From positions 1 to 63,684 of the forward strand of contig NZ_AYMR01000003.1 of assembly GCF_000633535.1 (NCBI RefSeq): 63,684 bases of DNA, in the 5' to 3' direction. The notes beneath the pieces are model-generated. The model was not told the origin of the DNA. It was given only the letters and a program-made list of their open reading frames with translations, and ran no database searches. Below, piece after piece: positions 17,623 to 27,143 of the stretch. The DNA comes from Leifsonia aquatica H1aii (GTDB taxonomy: Bacteria; Actinomycetota; Actinomycetes; Actinomycetales; Microbacteriaceae). Within the stretch, counting starts at the first letter, position 1; each line of letters starts with the position of its first letter. A program made the translations under genes and the position numbers.

Positions 17623-19394
17623 GCGTCGAGCCCGAGGTCGAGGCGGCCGCCGCCGCGCTGGTCGACACCCTCGCCGCGAACTGGGCCGTGCCGGGCGTCA
17701 CCGTGGCGGTCACGGATCGGGACGGCGTCCTCTGGGAGCGGGTGGGCGGCCTGGCCGACCTGGCGCGGGGCGAGCCGCTGCGCGCCGACCACCTGCTCGA
17801 GATCGGCTCGATCAGCAAGGCCGTCACGGCGATCGTCGTGCTGCAGAGCGTGCGCGACGGGCTGCTCTCCCTGGACCAGTCGATCGTGAGCGTCCTTCCG
17901 TGGATCCCGGCGGCGCTGCACGATCCCGGCATCACCCTGCGCCGCCTCCTGAACCACACCGCAGGCCTGGTCGGGAGCGTCGACGCCCTGCCCGACGAGG
18001 CCGCCCAGATCGCCGGCTACGTGCCGGGGGAGCGGGGGATCGCGCCAGGCGGGCGCTTCCACTACTCGAACGTCGGCTTCCTCCTGCTCGGTCTGGCCGC
18101 AGCCACGGTGAACGGGCGCCCGCTCGCCGAGCTCGTGCGGGAGCGGGTCTTCGCCCCGGCCGGAATGCCGGATGCGATCCCGGTCATCACCGCGGCGGAC
18201 GCCGAGCGGCTCGCGACCGGACACCAGCCGCGGAGCGAGGACCTCCCCGCCCGGCCGGGCGACCCGCTCGTGGCCGCGCCGCTCGTGGAGACGGCCGGCA
18301 GCGACGGGGCCATCGCCGCCACCGCCGCCGACCTCGCAGCATTCGCGCGTGTGCTGCTCCGTGGTGGCGCGGGGGACGCGGGCGAGGTGCTCGACACGGC
18401 CTCGTTCGCGGCGATGACCGGACTGCTCGCCCCGGCCGGCGAGGACGTGCTCGTCGTCCCGGGCCGGCCGGGCCCGACGTGGAGCCGCTACGGCCTCGGG
18501 ATCAACGTCGAGCAGGGCGCGCACGGGCGCGTCCTGAGCCACGGCGGGGGGATGGTCGGCTTCGCGTCGTTCCTCCTCGCCGATCCCGCCGCCGGGCGTG
18601 CCGTCGTCGTGCTGACCAATGCCGACGGCGACAGCCCGGTCGCGGAGGCGATCGCCCGGTCCGTGGCGGCGGTGTTCGACGGGCGGGATCGCGGGGAGGC
18701 GCCGCGTGCGGACGTCGCCCTGGACCCGGCGCACTGGTCCCTCCCGGCACCGGAGGCGCCCGGGCCCCACGGGACGGCCGGGATCGCGGGCCACCTCAGC
18801 GTGCGGCCTCCCACGCTGTCCGCCGCCGCGGTCGGCGTGTTCGCCCGGGCCGACGGATGCATCCTCCAGATCCGCGCCTCCGCCACCGGGTACGACGTGG
18901 TCTTCGCGGGCGAGACCGCACCGTTGTGCTGGACCTGGTCCGAGCGCTGCGTCACCGCCGTCGCGGCCCTGCGCCGGTTCGCGTTGGTGTTCGATGGCGC
19001 GGCCTGGACCTGGGGCGCCGACGTGTTCGCCCGGCAGAGCGCGGAGACCGGGGGCGCGATCACCGCCGTCGGCCCCGAACGGGTCGACGGCGACCCGGTC
19101 GACGTCGTCGATCCGGCCCTTCTGCGGTCGGCGCCCGGCCACTACCGCGCCTACACCCCGTGGTACCCGCACCTGCGCATCGTCCGCCGAGGCGGCGGCC
19201 TGGTGCTGATCGCCCCGCGCGGCGCGGAGGCGCCCGCCGAGGACCAGCCGCTGGTCCCGCTCGGCGGCGGTCTCTTCCGCATCGGAGCGGATCCGGCCGC
19301 TCCCGAATCGCTGCGATTCGGGCCGGTCGTCGATGGCCACAACGTCTGGCTCGACCGGGACGGCTGTCGCTACTCCCGCTCTTTCACGCCCTGA
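17619..19394 (+). CDS. Serine hydrolase, class C beta-lactamase/D-aminopeptidase family
   Basis: A 591-residue penicillin-binding-fold hydrolase. Ser64-I-S-Lys67 is the SxxK motif, Tyr149-Ser-Asn the second motif, and HGGGMVGF is a KTG-like third element. A C-terminal extension of about 200 residues (from about 390) is probably beta-rich, as in D-aminopeptidase DAP or EstB-like proteins. It has no signal peptide, which argues for a cytoplasmic D-peptide or ester substrate rather than antibiotic resistance. GTG 17619 overlaps the previous stop. Confidence 0.87.
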   Translation: MSVEPEVEAAAAALVDTLAANWAVPGVTVAVTDRDGVLWERVGGLADLARGEPLRADHLLEIGSISKAVTAIVVLQSVRDGLLSLDQSIVSVLPWIPAALHDPGITLRRLLNHTAGLVGSVDALPDEAAQIAGYVPGERGIAPGGRFHYSNVGFLLLGLAAATVNGRPLAELVRERVFAPAGMPDAIPVITAADAERLATGHQPRSEDLPARPGDPLVAAPLVETAGSDGAIAATAADLAAFARVLLRGGAGDAGEVLDTASFAAMTGLLAPAGEDVLVVPGRPGPTWSRYGLGINVEQGAHGRVLSHGGGMVGFASFLLADPAAGRAVVVLTNADGDSPVAEAIARSVAAVFDGRDRGEAPRADVALDPAHWSLPAPEAPGPHGTAGIAGHLSVRPPTLSAAAVGVFARADGCILQIRASATGYDVVFAGETAPLCWTWSERCVTAVAALRRFALVFDGAAWTWGADVFARQSAETGGAITAVGPERVDGDPVDVVDPALLRSAPGHYRAYTPWYPHLRIVRRGGGLVLIAPRGAEAPAEDQPLVPLGGGLFRIGADPAAPESLRFGPVVDGHNVWLDRDGCRYSRSFTP

Positions 19395-19406
19395 CGGCGG
19401 GGTGCG

Positions 19407-20048
19407 TCAGACGAATGCCCGGTGGATCCAATCGAGCTGCACCTGGGCCAGCACGGCGACGATCGCGTAGCTCGCCACCGTGATCACCGGCACCCAGCCG
19501 TAGAGCATCGCGGCGATCCGGCGGCTCCGCGTCGGAAGCGGTATGTGGCCGGTCTTCAGGTTGTAGAGCGTGACCGCCCAGAACGTCGGGATGGTCACTG
19601 CCCAGGTGACCATGCACCACGGGCACAGGATGTGCAGCGCGGTCAACGACGCCGTGATGAGGAACACGACCAGCGCGAGGGCGAGCACCACGCCGACGTT
19701 GAACGCGATCCAGAACCACCGGGCGAGGCCGCCCCGGCTCGCCAGGATGGCCACCCCCGCCGCGATCGTCGCCGTCCAGCCGATCAGGCCGAGCAATGGG
19801 TTCGGGAACCCGAGCAGCGAGCCCTGCCAGGAGGCGAGGTTCGTGGCGCAACCGATCAAGACGTTGAAACTGCAGGTCAGCTGCGCGTTCGGGTCGCGCA
19901 GCATGTCGAGCTTGTCGATCGTCAGCAGAAAGGCGGCGGCCAGCCCGATCGCCCCCGCGACGATCAGCCAGATCGCGAGCAGGCGCGGGCGTCGGGCGAG
20001 CCCGACGGGGGTGGTCTCATCGGAGGCGGTCACGTCTGCGCCGGTCAT
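19407..20048 (-). CDS. VKOR-family membrane protein
   Basis: A 213-residue vitamin K epoxide reductase homologue that re-oxidises a thioredoxin-fold partner and passes electrons to quinone, supporting disulfide formation. It has four or five membrane helices; Cys142-P-W-Cys145 is the redox CXXC and Cys59/Cys67 are the conserved loop cysteines. The ATG overlaps the stop of the small upstream gene (ATGA), so it belongs to an operon with a terminal oxidase subunit, and both draw on the quinone pool. It converges with the serine hydrolase gene, 12 bases apart. Confidence 0.9.
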   Translation of the reverse strand: MTGADVTASDETTPVGLARRPRLLAIWLIVAGAIGLAAAFLLTIDKLDMLRDPNAQLTCSFNVLIGCATNLASWQGSLLGFPNPLLGLIGWTATIAAGVAILASRGGLARWFWIAFNVGVVLALALVVFLITASLTALHILCPWCMVTWAVTIPTFWAVTLYNLKTGHIPLPTRSRRIAAMLYGWVPVITVASYAIVAVLAQVQLDWIHRAFV

Positions 20049-20311
20049 GACCACCCCGGCCACGGGAGCATGCAGACGCCGACCAGGAGCACGGTCGTCG
20101 CCGCGATCGCCACCGCGCCCGCGGCCGACCGGCGTCGTGCGTCGGGGGTGCGGCCCCAGAGCTCGGCGCGGGCGCAAGTGCGCTCCGCGTCGCGCACGAT
20201 GTCGCCGATGTCCGGCAGAGCCAAATCCAGGCTGCCCCGGCGGGCGTGGAGGCGGATGAGCGCGGCCTCCTCGACCGTCATGGCGGTGGCGTGCCGGTCG
20301 GCGTGGCTCAT
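20045..20311 (-). CDS. Small C-tail-anchored membrane protein, unknown function
   Basis: An 88-residue protein not recognised by family. It has a charged N-terminal 60 residues and one C-terminal transmembrane segment ([18 protein letters not shown]). It overlaps both neighbours by ATGA, so it is translated with ctaD and the VKOR gene, and may be an accessory or assembly factor of the oxidase. A second ATG at 20281 would give 78 residues. That it is a gene rests on exact coupling to both neighbours. Confidence 0.7.
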   Translation of the reverse strand: MSHADRHATAMTVEEAALIRLHARRGSLDLALPDIGDIVRDAERTCARAELWGRTPDARRRSAAGAVAIAATTVLLVGVCMLPWPGWS

Positions 20312-22038
20312 CGCTCCACCTCGCTCGCCGTCTCCGTCGACGCACCCGCGGTCACCAGCGGCGGCAGGTCGGCTGCCGGTCCGTGGTGCAGGTCGAACGC
20401 GGGCGATTCGGAGCGGATGCGCGGGATGGACGTGAAGTTGTGGCGCGGAGGCGGGCAGCTCGTCGCCCACTCCAGGGACCGTCCGGTGCCCCACGGGTCG
20501 TCGACGGTCACCTTCGGCGCACGCCGCCAGGTCAGGTAGATGTTCAGCAGCAGCGGGATCATCGAGGCCGCCATCACCGCGGAGCCGACGGTCGAGAGCT
20601 GGTTCATCCAGGTGAAGCCGTCCTGGGGCAGGTAGGTCGCGTAGCGGCGCGGCATCCCGATGACCCCGAGCCAATGCTGGATGAGGAACGTCATGTGGAA
20701 GCCGATGAACAGCAGCCAGAAGTTCCACTTCGCGAGCGTCTCGTTCAGCATCCGGCCCGTCCACTTCGGCCACCAGTAGTACAGGCCCGAGAACGTGGCG
20801 AAGATGACCGCGCCGATCAGCACGTAGTGGAAGTGCGCCACCACGAAGTACGTGTCGGAGACGTGGAAGTCCAGGGGCGGCGACGCGAGGATGACACCGG
20901 TCAGGCCGCCGAAGGTGAAGTTGATCAGGAAGCCGATGGCGAAGAGCATGGGCGATTCGAACGTGAGCGACCCGCGCCACATGGTGCCGATCCAGTTGAA
21001 GATCTTCACCCCTGTGGGCACCGCGATCAGCATGGTCATCAGCGAGAACCAGGGCAGCAGCACGCTGCCGGTGACGTACATGTGGTGCGCCCACACCGTG
21101 ATCGACAGGGCGGCGATCGCGACGGTGGCGTAGACCAGCGTCTTGTAGCCGAAGATCGGCTTGCGGCTGAACACCGGGAACACCTCGGACACGATGCCGA
21201 AGAACGGCAGCACGATCACGTACACCTCGGGGTGGCCCCAGAACCAGAACAGGTGCTGCCAGAGGAGTGCCCCGCCGTTCGCCGCGTCGAAGATGTGCGC
21301 GCCGAAGACACGGTCCGCCATCGCGGCGACGAGCGCCGCCGCGAGGACGGGGAACGCCATGAGGGCGAGGATCGAGGTGATCAGTGTGTTCCAGGTGAAG
21401 ATCGACATCCGGAACATGGTCATGCCGGGCGCGCGCATGGTCATGATGGTGGTGACGAAGTTGACCGACGAGAAGATCGTCGCGAAGCCGAGCAGGATCG
21501 CCCCGGCGAACCACAGGGTGTTGCCGAGACCGGGGGAGAAGGTGTCGGAGGCCAGCGGCTGATACGCGAACCAGCCGAAGTCCGCCGCGCCCTGCGGGGT
21601 GAGCAGGCCGCCCGCGGCGATCAGACCGCCCATGATGAAGCACCAGAACGAGAACGCGTTCAGGCGCGGGAACGCCACATCGGGCGCACCGAGCTGGAGC
21701 GGGATGATGACGTTGGCGGCCCCGGTGAAGAACGGCATCGCGTAGAGCAGCAGCATGATCGTGCCGTGCATGGTGAACATCTGGTTGTACTGCTCGCCCG
21801 ACAGGATGTGCAGCCCCGGCTCCATCAGCTGGGCCCGGATGAGCAGGGCCATGATGCCGCCGATGGCGAAGAAGACGCCCGACGCGACCATGTACATGTA
21901 GCCGATCGTCTTGTGATCGGTGGAGGTGATCCAGCTGACCACCATGCTGCCCTTGCTGGTCGGTCGTGCGGGCCGAGGCGCCGGTTCCGGCCGGGTCACC
22001 GGGCGCTGCTGCGGGCTGTCGTCGACGGTCGCGGTCAT
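20308..22038 (-). CDS. ctaD: Cytochrome c oxidase subunit I (aa3-type), solitary copy
   Basis: The catalytic haem-copper subunit that reduces oxygen to water and pumps protons. The 576 residues include haem ligands (MFTMHGT, VAHFHYV), the CuB His-Tyr pair in WGHPEVYV, the HH pair in VWAHHMYV, and the K-channel lysine in [12 protein letters not shown] precedes ATG 22038. Subunits II, III and Rieske genes are absent nearby, so this is probably a second ctaD using partners from the main cluster. It is divergent from a cysteine-rich regulator. Confidence 0.95.
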   Translation of the reverse strand: MTATVDDSPQQRPVTRPEPAPRPARPTSKGSMVVSWITSTDHKTIGYMYMVASGVFFAIGGIMALLIRAQLMEPGLHILSGEQYNQMFTMHGTIMLLLYAMPFFTGAANVIIPLQLGAPDVAFPRLNAFSFWCFIMGGLIAAGGLLTPQGAADFGWFAYQPLASDTFSPGLGNTLWFAGAILLGFATIFSSVNFVTTIMTMRAPGMTMFRMSIFTWNTLITSILALMAFPVLAAALVAAMADRVFGAHIFDAANGGALLWQHLFWFWGHPEVYVIVLPFFGIVSEVFPVFSRKPIFGYKTLVYATVAIAALSITVWAHHMYVTGSVLLPWFSLMTMLIAVPTGVKIFNWIGTMWRGSLTFESPMLFAIGFLINFTFGGLTGVILASPPLDFHVSDTYFVVAHFHYVLIGAVIFATFSGLYYWWPKWTGRMLNETLAKWNFWLLFIGFHMTFLIQHWLGVIGMPRRYATYLPQDGFTWMNQLSTVGSAVMAASMIPLLLNIYLTWRRAPKVTVDDPWGTGRSLEWATSCPPPRHNFTSIPRIRSESPAFDLHHGPAADLPPLVTAGASTETASEVER

Positions 22039-22154
22039 CGGTTCGTCTCTCCTTCGGCGGCCGTCGCCGGCCCGGTCGGAACGCCGTGGCAGGCGCTCGC
22101 CGGGACGAGTCTGGACCGCCGCCGCTCGGCCGTGCCCGCCGGAATCCCGGAAAT

Positions 22155-22203
22155 AACCGCGCGGTTGTGGCCCGCTCGACGAGCCTTCTACAATGCGTAG
22201 AAG
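22155..22203. promoter_or_regulatory. Promoter and two palindromic operators between ctaD and the HTH regulator
   Basis: Toward the regulator: TTGTGG (22165-22170), 18 bases, TACAAT (22189-22194). The palindrome CTTCTAC-AATGC-GTAGAAG (22185-22203) overlaps the -10 box, as expected for autorepression. AACCGCGCGGTT (22155-22166) is a second perfect palindrome, abutting the -35 box and placed for control of the ctaD side. Confidence 0.65.
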
Positions 22204-22241
22204 AACGCCTCGATCCGCGAGGCGGGAGGGAGGGCGCAGGC

Positions 22242-22865
22242 ATGACTCGGCGGGAGACGACCGGCATCCGGCGCACGCTGCTGTCCGCACCGCGCCTCCG
22301 TCTCCTCGCGCGGCTGCAGCGCGAGAGCCCGCAGACCGCGCCGCGGCTGGCGGAGAGCCTGCACCTGCACCACAACACCGTCCGCGAGCACCTCGAGCGC
22401 CTCATCGCCGACGGTCTCGTCGTCCGGGCCTCCGAGCACCGCACCGTCCGCGGCCGTCCGCAGGTGCTCTACTCCGCCGCGCGTGGCCTGGACGGCGCGA
22501 GCGAGAGTGCCCGCCGTCAGACCACGCGCGCGATCGCGCTGGGCCGCGCCTATCGGCAGACCTTCCCCGACCCCACTGCAGAGCGCGGGAGCGCTGCCGA
22601 CGCACAGCTCGACGTCGTCGAGGACTACCTCGACCGGTGCGGGTTCGACCCTCGCGTGGACCGAGCCGCCCTCGAGATCCGGCTCTCGTGCCCCTTCGGC
22701 GAGCTGCGGACGGAACTCGACGGCTCGCTCTGCTCGGTGGACCGGACCGTGGTCTGCAGCGTTCTCGCGCGGGTCGAGGGACCGCTCGATGTGACCGGCA
22801 TCACACCCACCGGTGACGCACGCACCTGCGTGCTCCGGCTGGCTCCGCGCTCGGACGCCGCCTGA
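22242..22865 (+). CDS. HTH transcriptional regulator with cysteine-rich sensor domain (COG2345/SufR-like)
   Basis: A 207-residue regulator with an N-terminal winged helix (about 10-80; [19 protein letters not shown] is the recognition region). Its C-terminal domain has Cys133, Cys150 (in SCPF), Cys164 and Cys172. The CPF motif and cysteine spacing recall the COG2345 family, whose SufR members hold an Fe-S cluster. It is divergent from ctaD with operator palindromes between them, so a redox- or iron-responsive control of the oxidase/VKOR operon is a reasonable inference. GGGAGG precedes ATG. Confidence 0.82.
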   Translation: MTRRETTGIRRTLLSAPRLRLLARLQRESPQTAPRLAESLHLHHNTVREHLERLIADGLVVRASEHRTVRGRPQVLYSAARGLDGASESARRQTTRAIALGRAYRQTFPDPTAERGSAADAQLDVVEDYLDRCGFDPRVDRAALEIRLSCPFGELRTELDGSLCSVDRTVVCSVLARVEGPLDVTGITPTGDARTCVLRLAPRSDAA

Positions 22866-22880
22866 GCCGAGCCGAGGCGG

Positions 22881-23780
22881 TCAGTCCCCGGCGGGCTCGC
22901 CCAGCCCGAGCTCGCGTCGCCAGTGGGCGAGGAACTCGGCTCCGGCGTCGTCGTGGATCGCATCACCGATGGTGATCACCTCGTAGGGCCGCTGCAGGAT
23001 GCCGTCCGCCGGCCGCACGTCCACGTGCGCCACCTCGAAGCCGGCGTCGTGCACGAAGTCGGCCATCTTGTAGTCGCTGCGGGAGTCGCCGACCGACCGC
23101 CAGCGCTGCGGCAGCGGGCCGCGCTCGGCGAAGTACTCGAACGCGCGCTGCGCCCCGCGGTCCTTGTCGAGCAGCACCGATTCGATGTCGGTCGAGATGA
23201 TCGTGGGGTCGATGCGGAAGGGGACCTCGCCGCGGGCGTCGGGCGTCGATCGGTCGCCGTAGCGCAGGCCGACCCCGAGCCCGTTCCCGGTGAGCAGATC
23301 GAACACGGCGTCCTGGAAGCGGGGCTGCGCCTCCGCATAGGTCTCGGCGTCCACATCCGTGCGCTGCTCGACCGAGATCATCGCGCGCTTCGTCTCGTCG
23401 AAGAACATGGTGTCGGCGAACCGGTCGCGCACGAGCGTCCGCACGGCGTCCACCGCCGCGGGAGGGAACGCGACGGACTCGTCCACCGTCACCTCGCCCA
23501 TCCCGGCACCCGTGATCGCCGCCCACGCGCCGCCCTTCTCGAAGACGCCGAACATCCGCGCGCCGTGCTGGTCGAGCGCCTCCCCGAGTCCCGCATCGCG
23601 GAGCGGGGCGACCACCTGGTTACGGATGAAGTCGCCCGAGCGCCCGGTGATGAAGGCGATCGGAACCCCCGCCGCCGCGATGGCGACGAGGTCCGTCACG
23701 ATGCTGCGCACATTGATGGTGCGGGTGACAGGGCTGGCGAGCGGACCGTCGACGTCGAAGAGGAGACCGAGATTGTGCAC
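22881..23780 (-). CDS. HAD-superfamily hydrolase
   Basis: A 299-residue HAD phosphatase-like protein. FDVDGPLAS (Asp9/Asp11) is motif I, FITGRSG is motif II, and GDSRSDYKMADFV gives the metal-binding motif IV. The cap between them is large, as in Cof/trehalose-phosphatase-like members, but the substrate is unknown. GTG 23780 is preceded by GGGGGAG; longer in-frame starts would run into the palindrome at 23800-23854. It follows the MMPL gene on the same strand but is separated from it by that hairpin. Confidence 0.85.
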   Translation of the reverse strand: MHNLGLLFDVDGPLASPVTRTINVRSIVTDLVAIAAAGVPIAFITGRSGDFIRNQVVAPLRDAGLGEALDQHGARMFGVFEKGGAWAAITGAGMGEVTVDESVAFPPAAVDAVRTLVRDRFADTMFFDETKRAMISVEQRTDVDAETYAEAQPRFQDAVFDLLTGNGLGVGLRYGDRSTPDARGEVPFRIDPTIISTDIESVLLDKDRGAQRAFEYFAERGPLPQRWRSVGDSRSDYKMADFVHDAGFEVAHVDVRPADGILQRPYEVITIGDAIHDDAGAEFLAHWRRELGLGEPAGD

Positions 23781-23799
23781 ACCCCATTCTCCCCCGCGC

Positions 23800-23854
23800 G
23801 ATGTGGACCACATGTCGACTGTGCTGCGCGTTGTCCGCACATGTGGTCCACATC
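23800..23854. terminator. Long perfect palindrome (16-bp arms), likely terminator
   Basis: GATGTGGACCACATGT at 23800-23815 is matched exactly by its complement at 23839-23854, with a 23-base loop. It lies just after the MMPL stop (23862, minus strand) and before the HAD start. It has no T-tract. Confidence 0.7.
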
Positions 23855-23861
23855 GGCAGGG

Positions 23862-26399
23862 TCAGGCGGTGGGGGCGGGCTCCCGAGCCGGCGTCCGCGT
23901 CTCGTCGACGGGAGTGCCGTCGAGGTGGTGGTGGCGTTCCAGGTTCGCGCCCTCGACGTCGACGTTCGGCAGGATGCGGTCGAGCCAGCGGGGCATCCAC
24001 CAGGCACCGCGGCCCACCAGATGCATGAGCGCGGGCATGAGCAGCATGCGCACCACGAACGCGTCGAGCAGCACGCCGAACGCGAGGCCGAAGCCGAGCG
24101 AACGGATGATGGTCGAGTCCGAGAAGATGAAGCCGCCGAACACCGACACCATGATGATCCCGGCCGCGATCACCACCGAGCGGCCGGCACGGAACCCCTG
24201 GGCGACGGCCAGCCGCGCGGGCGACCCGTGGACGTACGCCTCCCGCATCCCGGTGGAGAGGAAGAGCTGGTAGTCCATCGCCAGCCCGAACAGGATGCCG
24301 ACCAGGATGACCGGCAGGAAGCTCAGGATGGGTCCGGTGGTGTGGATGCCGAACAGCGCCCCGAACCAGCCCCACTGGAAGACGGCCACGATCGCGCCGT
24401 AGGTCGCGAAGAGCGACAGCACGAAGCCTCCCGTCGCGATGAGCGGAACCACGAACGAGCGGAACACGACGATCATGATGATCAGCGACAGCCCGACGAC
24501 CACCGCGAGGTAGAGCGGCAGGATGCCGACGATCTTCTCCGAGATGTCGATGTTGCTGGCCGCCTGCCCGGCGACGCCGAGCGTGATGCCCTCGCCGATG
24601 GCGGGCAGCTCGCGCAGGTCGCGCACCAGCTGCTCGGTGGACGCGCTGCTCGGCCCCTCCTTCGGCACGACCTGGAACGCGGTGAGCCGGTGGTCGTCCG
24701 AGACGGCGATGGGGGCGACCGCGGCGACGTCGGACTGGGCGGCGAGCGTCTTCGCGATCGTCAGCTGGGTCGTGGTGATCTGGTCGTCGTCGAGGCCGGC
24801 GGGCAGCGTGGCCGACACGAGCAGGGTGCCGTTGGCACCGGCCCCGAACGCGTCCTCGGTCACCTGGTAGGCGCGGGCGGTGGTGGAGCCGGCCGGCTCC
24901 TGGGCGCCGTCAGGCAGACCGACGCGCATGGTGAGCACGGGGGCGGCGATCACGAGCAGCGCGACGACGGCACCGACGACGGTCACGATCGCGCGCCAGG
25001 TCTTCATCGGGCGCACCGGCGTGGCCGTCCGGTGTTCGCGGGCCTCGGCCCGGGCCCGGGCCCGCTTGGTGAGCACGCGGGCGCCGACCAGTCCGAGCAG
25101 AGCGGGCGTCAGGGTGATCGCGATCAGCACCGAGACGGCGACGGCGATCGCGCCGGCGGTGCCCATCAACCCGAGGAAGGGGATGCCGGTGACGTTGAGG
25201 GCGAGCAGGGCGATGACGACGGTCGCCCCGGCGAAGACGACCGCGTTGCCGGCGGTCCCGGTCGCGAGGCCGATCGACTCCCGCACCTCCGCTCCCTGCA
25301 GCAGCTGCTTGCGGTGCCGGTTGATGATGAACAGGGCGTAATCGATGCCGACGGCCAGCCCGAGCATCACCCCGAGCACGGGCGTGACCGAGGCCATCTG
25401 CACGACGCCGGAGAAGGCGAGGGTGCCGACCGCGGAGATGGCGACGCCCAGGATGGCCGTGACCAGCGGCAGAGCAGCGGCGATGACCGAGCCGAGCATG
25501 ACGAGCAGCACGATGGCGGCGATGATCACGCCGACCAGCTCGCCGACGCCGAGGATCTCGGGGACGCCCTGGGCGAGCTCGGTGGAGAAGTCGGCCGTGA
25601 CGCCCTCGACCGGAGCCTTCTCGAAGTGCTCGATCACGGCCTCCTTCGACGCCTCGGGCAGCTCGAGCCGGGGCTTGTCGAACGCGATGCTCACGAGTGC
25701 CACGGAACCGTCGGACGAGACCAGGCGGATGTTCTTCGCAAGGTCGAGGAGTTCGGTGCCCTGGTCGAGCTTCGCCGTCTGCGTCGTGAGCTCGGCGCGG
25801 CCCTCGGTGAGCTTCTGCTGCTGTGCGGCGAGCTGCGCCTTCCCCGTGTCGAGCTGCGCCTGCTGGGCGTCGAGCGCGGTCGTGGGCTGCCCGGCGGCGA
25901 CGAGCTGCGCCTTGCCGGCGTCGAGCTGCTGCTGAGCGGCGGCCAGCTGTGCAGTACCGGCGTCGAGCTGGGCCTGACCGGCGTCCAGCTGCGCGGACGC
26001 GGAGACGATCTGGGCCCGGCCGTCGGTGAGCTTCTGCTCCTGCTCGGCGCGCTGTTGCTCTGTCGCGAACGGATCGGTCACCCCGGAGACGTCGGGCAGG
26101 CTCTTCGTCGACGCGATGCGGTCGGCGATGGCCGACTTCTGCGCCTCCGTGAAGGCCGAACCGTCCTTCGTCGTGAGCACGACGGTGCCGGAGGCGCCGC
26201 TGAACTTCGGCAGCTTCTTCGCCAGTTCGTCGGTGACCGCGCCGGAGGCGGTGCCCGGGATGTCGAAGCTCGAACTGAGGCCCTTGTAGCCGATGAGGAA
26301 CCCGGCACCCGCGATGGCGAGCACCACGATCCACGCTCCGATGACGACCCAGGCCCGCTTGGCGGATCCCTTGCCCAGGCGGTACAGCAACTCGGCCAT
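23862..26399 (-). CDS. MMPL/RND-family membrane exporter
   Basis: An 845-residue, roughly 12-helix transporter of the MMPL type, which exports lipids or hydrophobic compounds in actinobacteria. The first extracytoplasmic loop carries a long heptad-like, Gln/Ala-rich coiled coil (about residues 115-195, repeats of AQLDAG) typical of MMPL/YhgE proteins. RND-like helices recur in both halves (GIDYALFIINRHRKQL and AMDYQLFLSTGMREAY). ATG 26399 follows GGAGAGG. It is divergent from a TetR regulator 84 bases away, a usual exporter/repressor pair. Confidence 0.9.
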   Translation of the reverse strand: MAELLYRLGKGSAKRAWVVIGAWIVVLAIAGAGFLIGYKGLSSSFDIPGTASGAVTDELAKKLPKFSGASGTVVLTTKDGSAFTEAQKSAIADRIASTKSLPDVSGVTDPFATEQQRAEQEQKLTDGRAQIVSASAQLDAGQAQLDAGTAQLAAAQQQLDAGKAQLVAAGQPTTALDAQQAQLDTGKAQLAAQQQKLTEGRAELTTQTAKLDQGTELLDLAKNIRLVSSDGSVALVSIAFDKPRLELPEASKEAVIEHFEKAPVEGVTADFSTELAQGVPEILGVGELVGVIIAAIVLLVMLGSVIAAALPLVTAILGVAISAVGTLAFSGVVQMASVTPVLGVMLGLAVGIDYALFIINRHRKQLLQGAEVRESIGLATGTAGNAVVFAGATVVIALLALNVTGIPFLGLMGTAGAIAVAVSVLIAITLTPALLGLVGARVLTKRARARAEAREHRTATPVRPMKTWRAIVTVVGAVVALLVIAAPVLTMRVGLPDGAQEPAGSTTARAYQVTEDAFGAGANGTLLVSATLPAGLDDDQITTTQLTIAKTLAAQSDVAAVAPIAVSDDHRLTAFQVVPKEGPSSASTEQLVRDLRELPAIGEGITLGVAGQAASNIDISEKIVGILPLYLAVVVGLSLIIMIVVFRSFVVPLIATGGFVLSLFATYGAIVAVFQWGWFGALFGIHTTGPILSFLPVILVGILFGLAMDYQLFLSTGMREAYVHGSPARLAVAQGFRAGRSVVIAAGIIMVSVFGGFIFSDSTIIRSLGFGLAFGVLLDAFVVRMLLMPALMHLVGRGAWWMPRWLDRILPNVDVEGANLERHHHLDGTPVDETRTPAREPAPTA

Positions 26400-26455
26400 C
26401 TCATCCTCTCCTGCGACGTCCGGGCGCCGACCGTTCGATGATACGCACCGTCTCG

Positions 26456-26483
26456 TTTCGAAAGATGAACATAGGATGTGAGG
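26456..26483 (+). promoter_or_regulatory. Leaderless tetR promoter and TTTCGAAA palindrome
   Basis: TAGGAT (26472-26477) ends six bases before ATG 26484. TTTCGAAA (26456-26463) lies between the divergent MMPL and tetR genes and may be the core of the TetR operator. Confidence 0.5.
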
Positions 26484-27062
26484 ATGACGGGCCGCAGTGG
26501 ACGCTCGCGCAGCGAGGAGGCGCGCGTCGCCATCCTGGAGGCGACCGCTCGGCTCTTCGCGACCCGCGGCTACGACCATCTGACCATCGAGGGCGTGGCC
26601 GCCGAGGCGGGGGTCGGCAAGCAGACCATCTACCGCTGGTGGGGATCGAAGAGCGAGCTCGTGGTCGACTGCCTGGTCGAGGGCGTGCTCATGCCCGACC
26701 CGCTCATCCCGCCGGACACCGGCGACCTGCGCGCCGACCTGGTCTCCTGGTTGCACGATGTCTTCCGCGTGCTGCAGCAGTCGGAGGGGGAGGACCTGAT
26801 CCGCTCGTTCGCAGCGGCTGCCGCCGAGAACGCCGAGGTCACCCGCCGCATCCGCGACAAGCTCGGCGCGGGCTCCGCCCTCTCGGCGCGCCTGGAGTCG
26901 GCGGTCGCGGCGGGACAGCTGGCCGCCTCTGTCCCGATGTCCGAGTTCGGCGAGGTGCTCGTCGGGGCGATCATCCTGCGCGCGCTGGCCCGGGTCGAGA
27001 CCGACGACGCCTCCGCGGAGCGGCTCATCGCCGTCGTCCTCGACGGCCCCGCCCTGCGCTGA
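26484..27062 (+). CDS. TetR-family regulator of the MMPL exporter
   Basis: A 192-residue repressor. The N-terminal HTH (about 8-55; FATRGYDHLTIEGVAAEAGV then KQTIYRWWGSK) is canonical TetR, and the rest is the helical ligand domain. I chose ATG 26484 over the in-frame GTG 26478 because TAGGAT six bases upstream gives a leaderless start. Its divergent position makes the MMPL gene the probable target. The inducer is unknown. A strong palindrome follows its stop. Confidence 0.87.
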   Translation: MTGRSGRSRSEEARVAILEATARLFATRGYDHLTIEGVAAEAGVGKQTIYRWWGSKSELVVDCLVEGVLMPDPLIPPDTGDLRADLVSWLHDVFRVLQQSEGEDLIRSFAAAAAENAEVTRRIRDKLGAGSALSARLESAVAAGQLAASVPMSEFGEVLVGAIILRALARVETDDASAERLIAVVLDGPALR

Positions 27063-27076
27063 CACCCCGAACGATC

Positions 27077-27124
27077 TGTCAGGACACGCCGCGCGACCCG
27101 TCGCGCTGACGGCGTGTCCTGACA
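27077..27124. terminator. Bidirectional palindrome between convergent tetR genes (family C)
   Basis: TGTCAGGACACGCCG (27077-27091) pairs perfectly with 27110-27124 (15-bp arms, 18-base loop). It sits between two convergent stops. Its core, GACACGCCGCGC, also occurs in the 50284-50341 palindrome. Confidence 0.8.
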
Positions 27125-27143
27125 AATGGCTGGGGTGCGGGAG

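Noticed and set aside
17619-19394. Serine hydrolase as an antibiotic-resistance beta-lactamase
   Set aside because: No signal peptide, a large C-terminal extension and a metabolic operon context favour a D-aminopeptidase or esterase-like role.
22923-26441. Very long plus-strand open frame antisense to the HAD and MMPL genes
   Set aside because: Its composition (His/Arg/Asp/Gly-rich, no domains) is the mirror of GC-rich coding DNA. The minus strand carries clear HAD and MMPL motifs.
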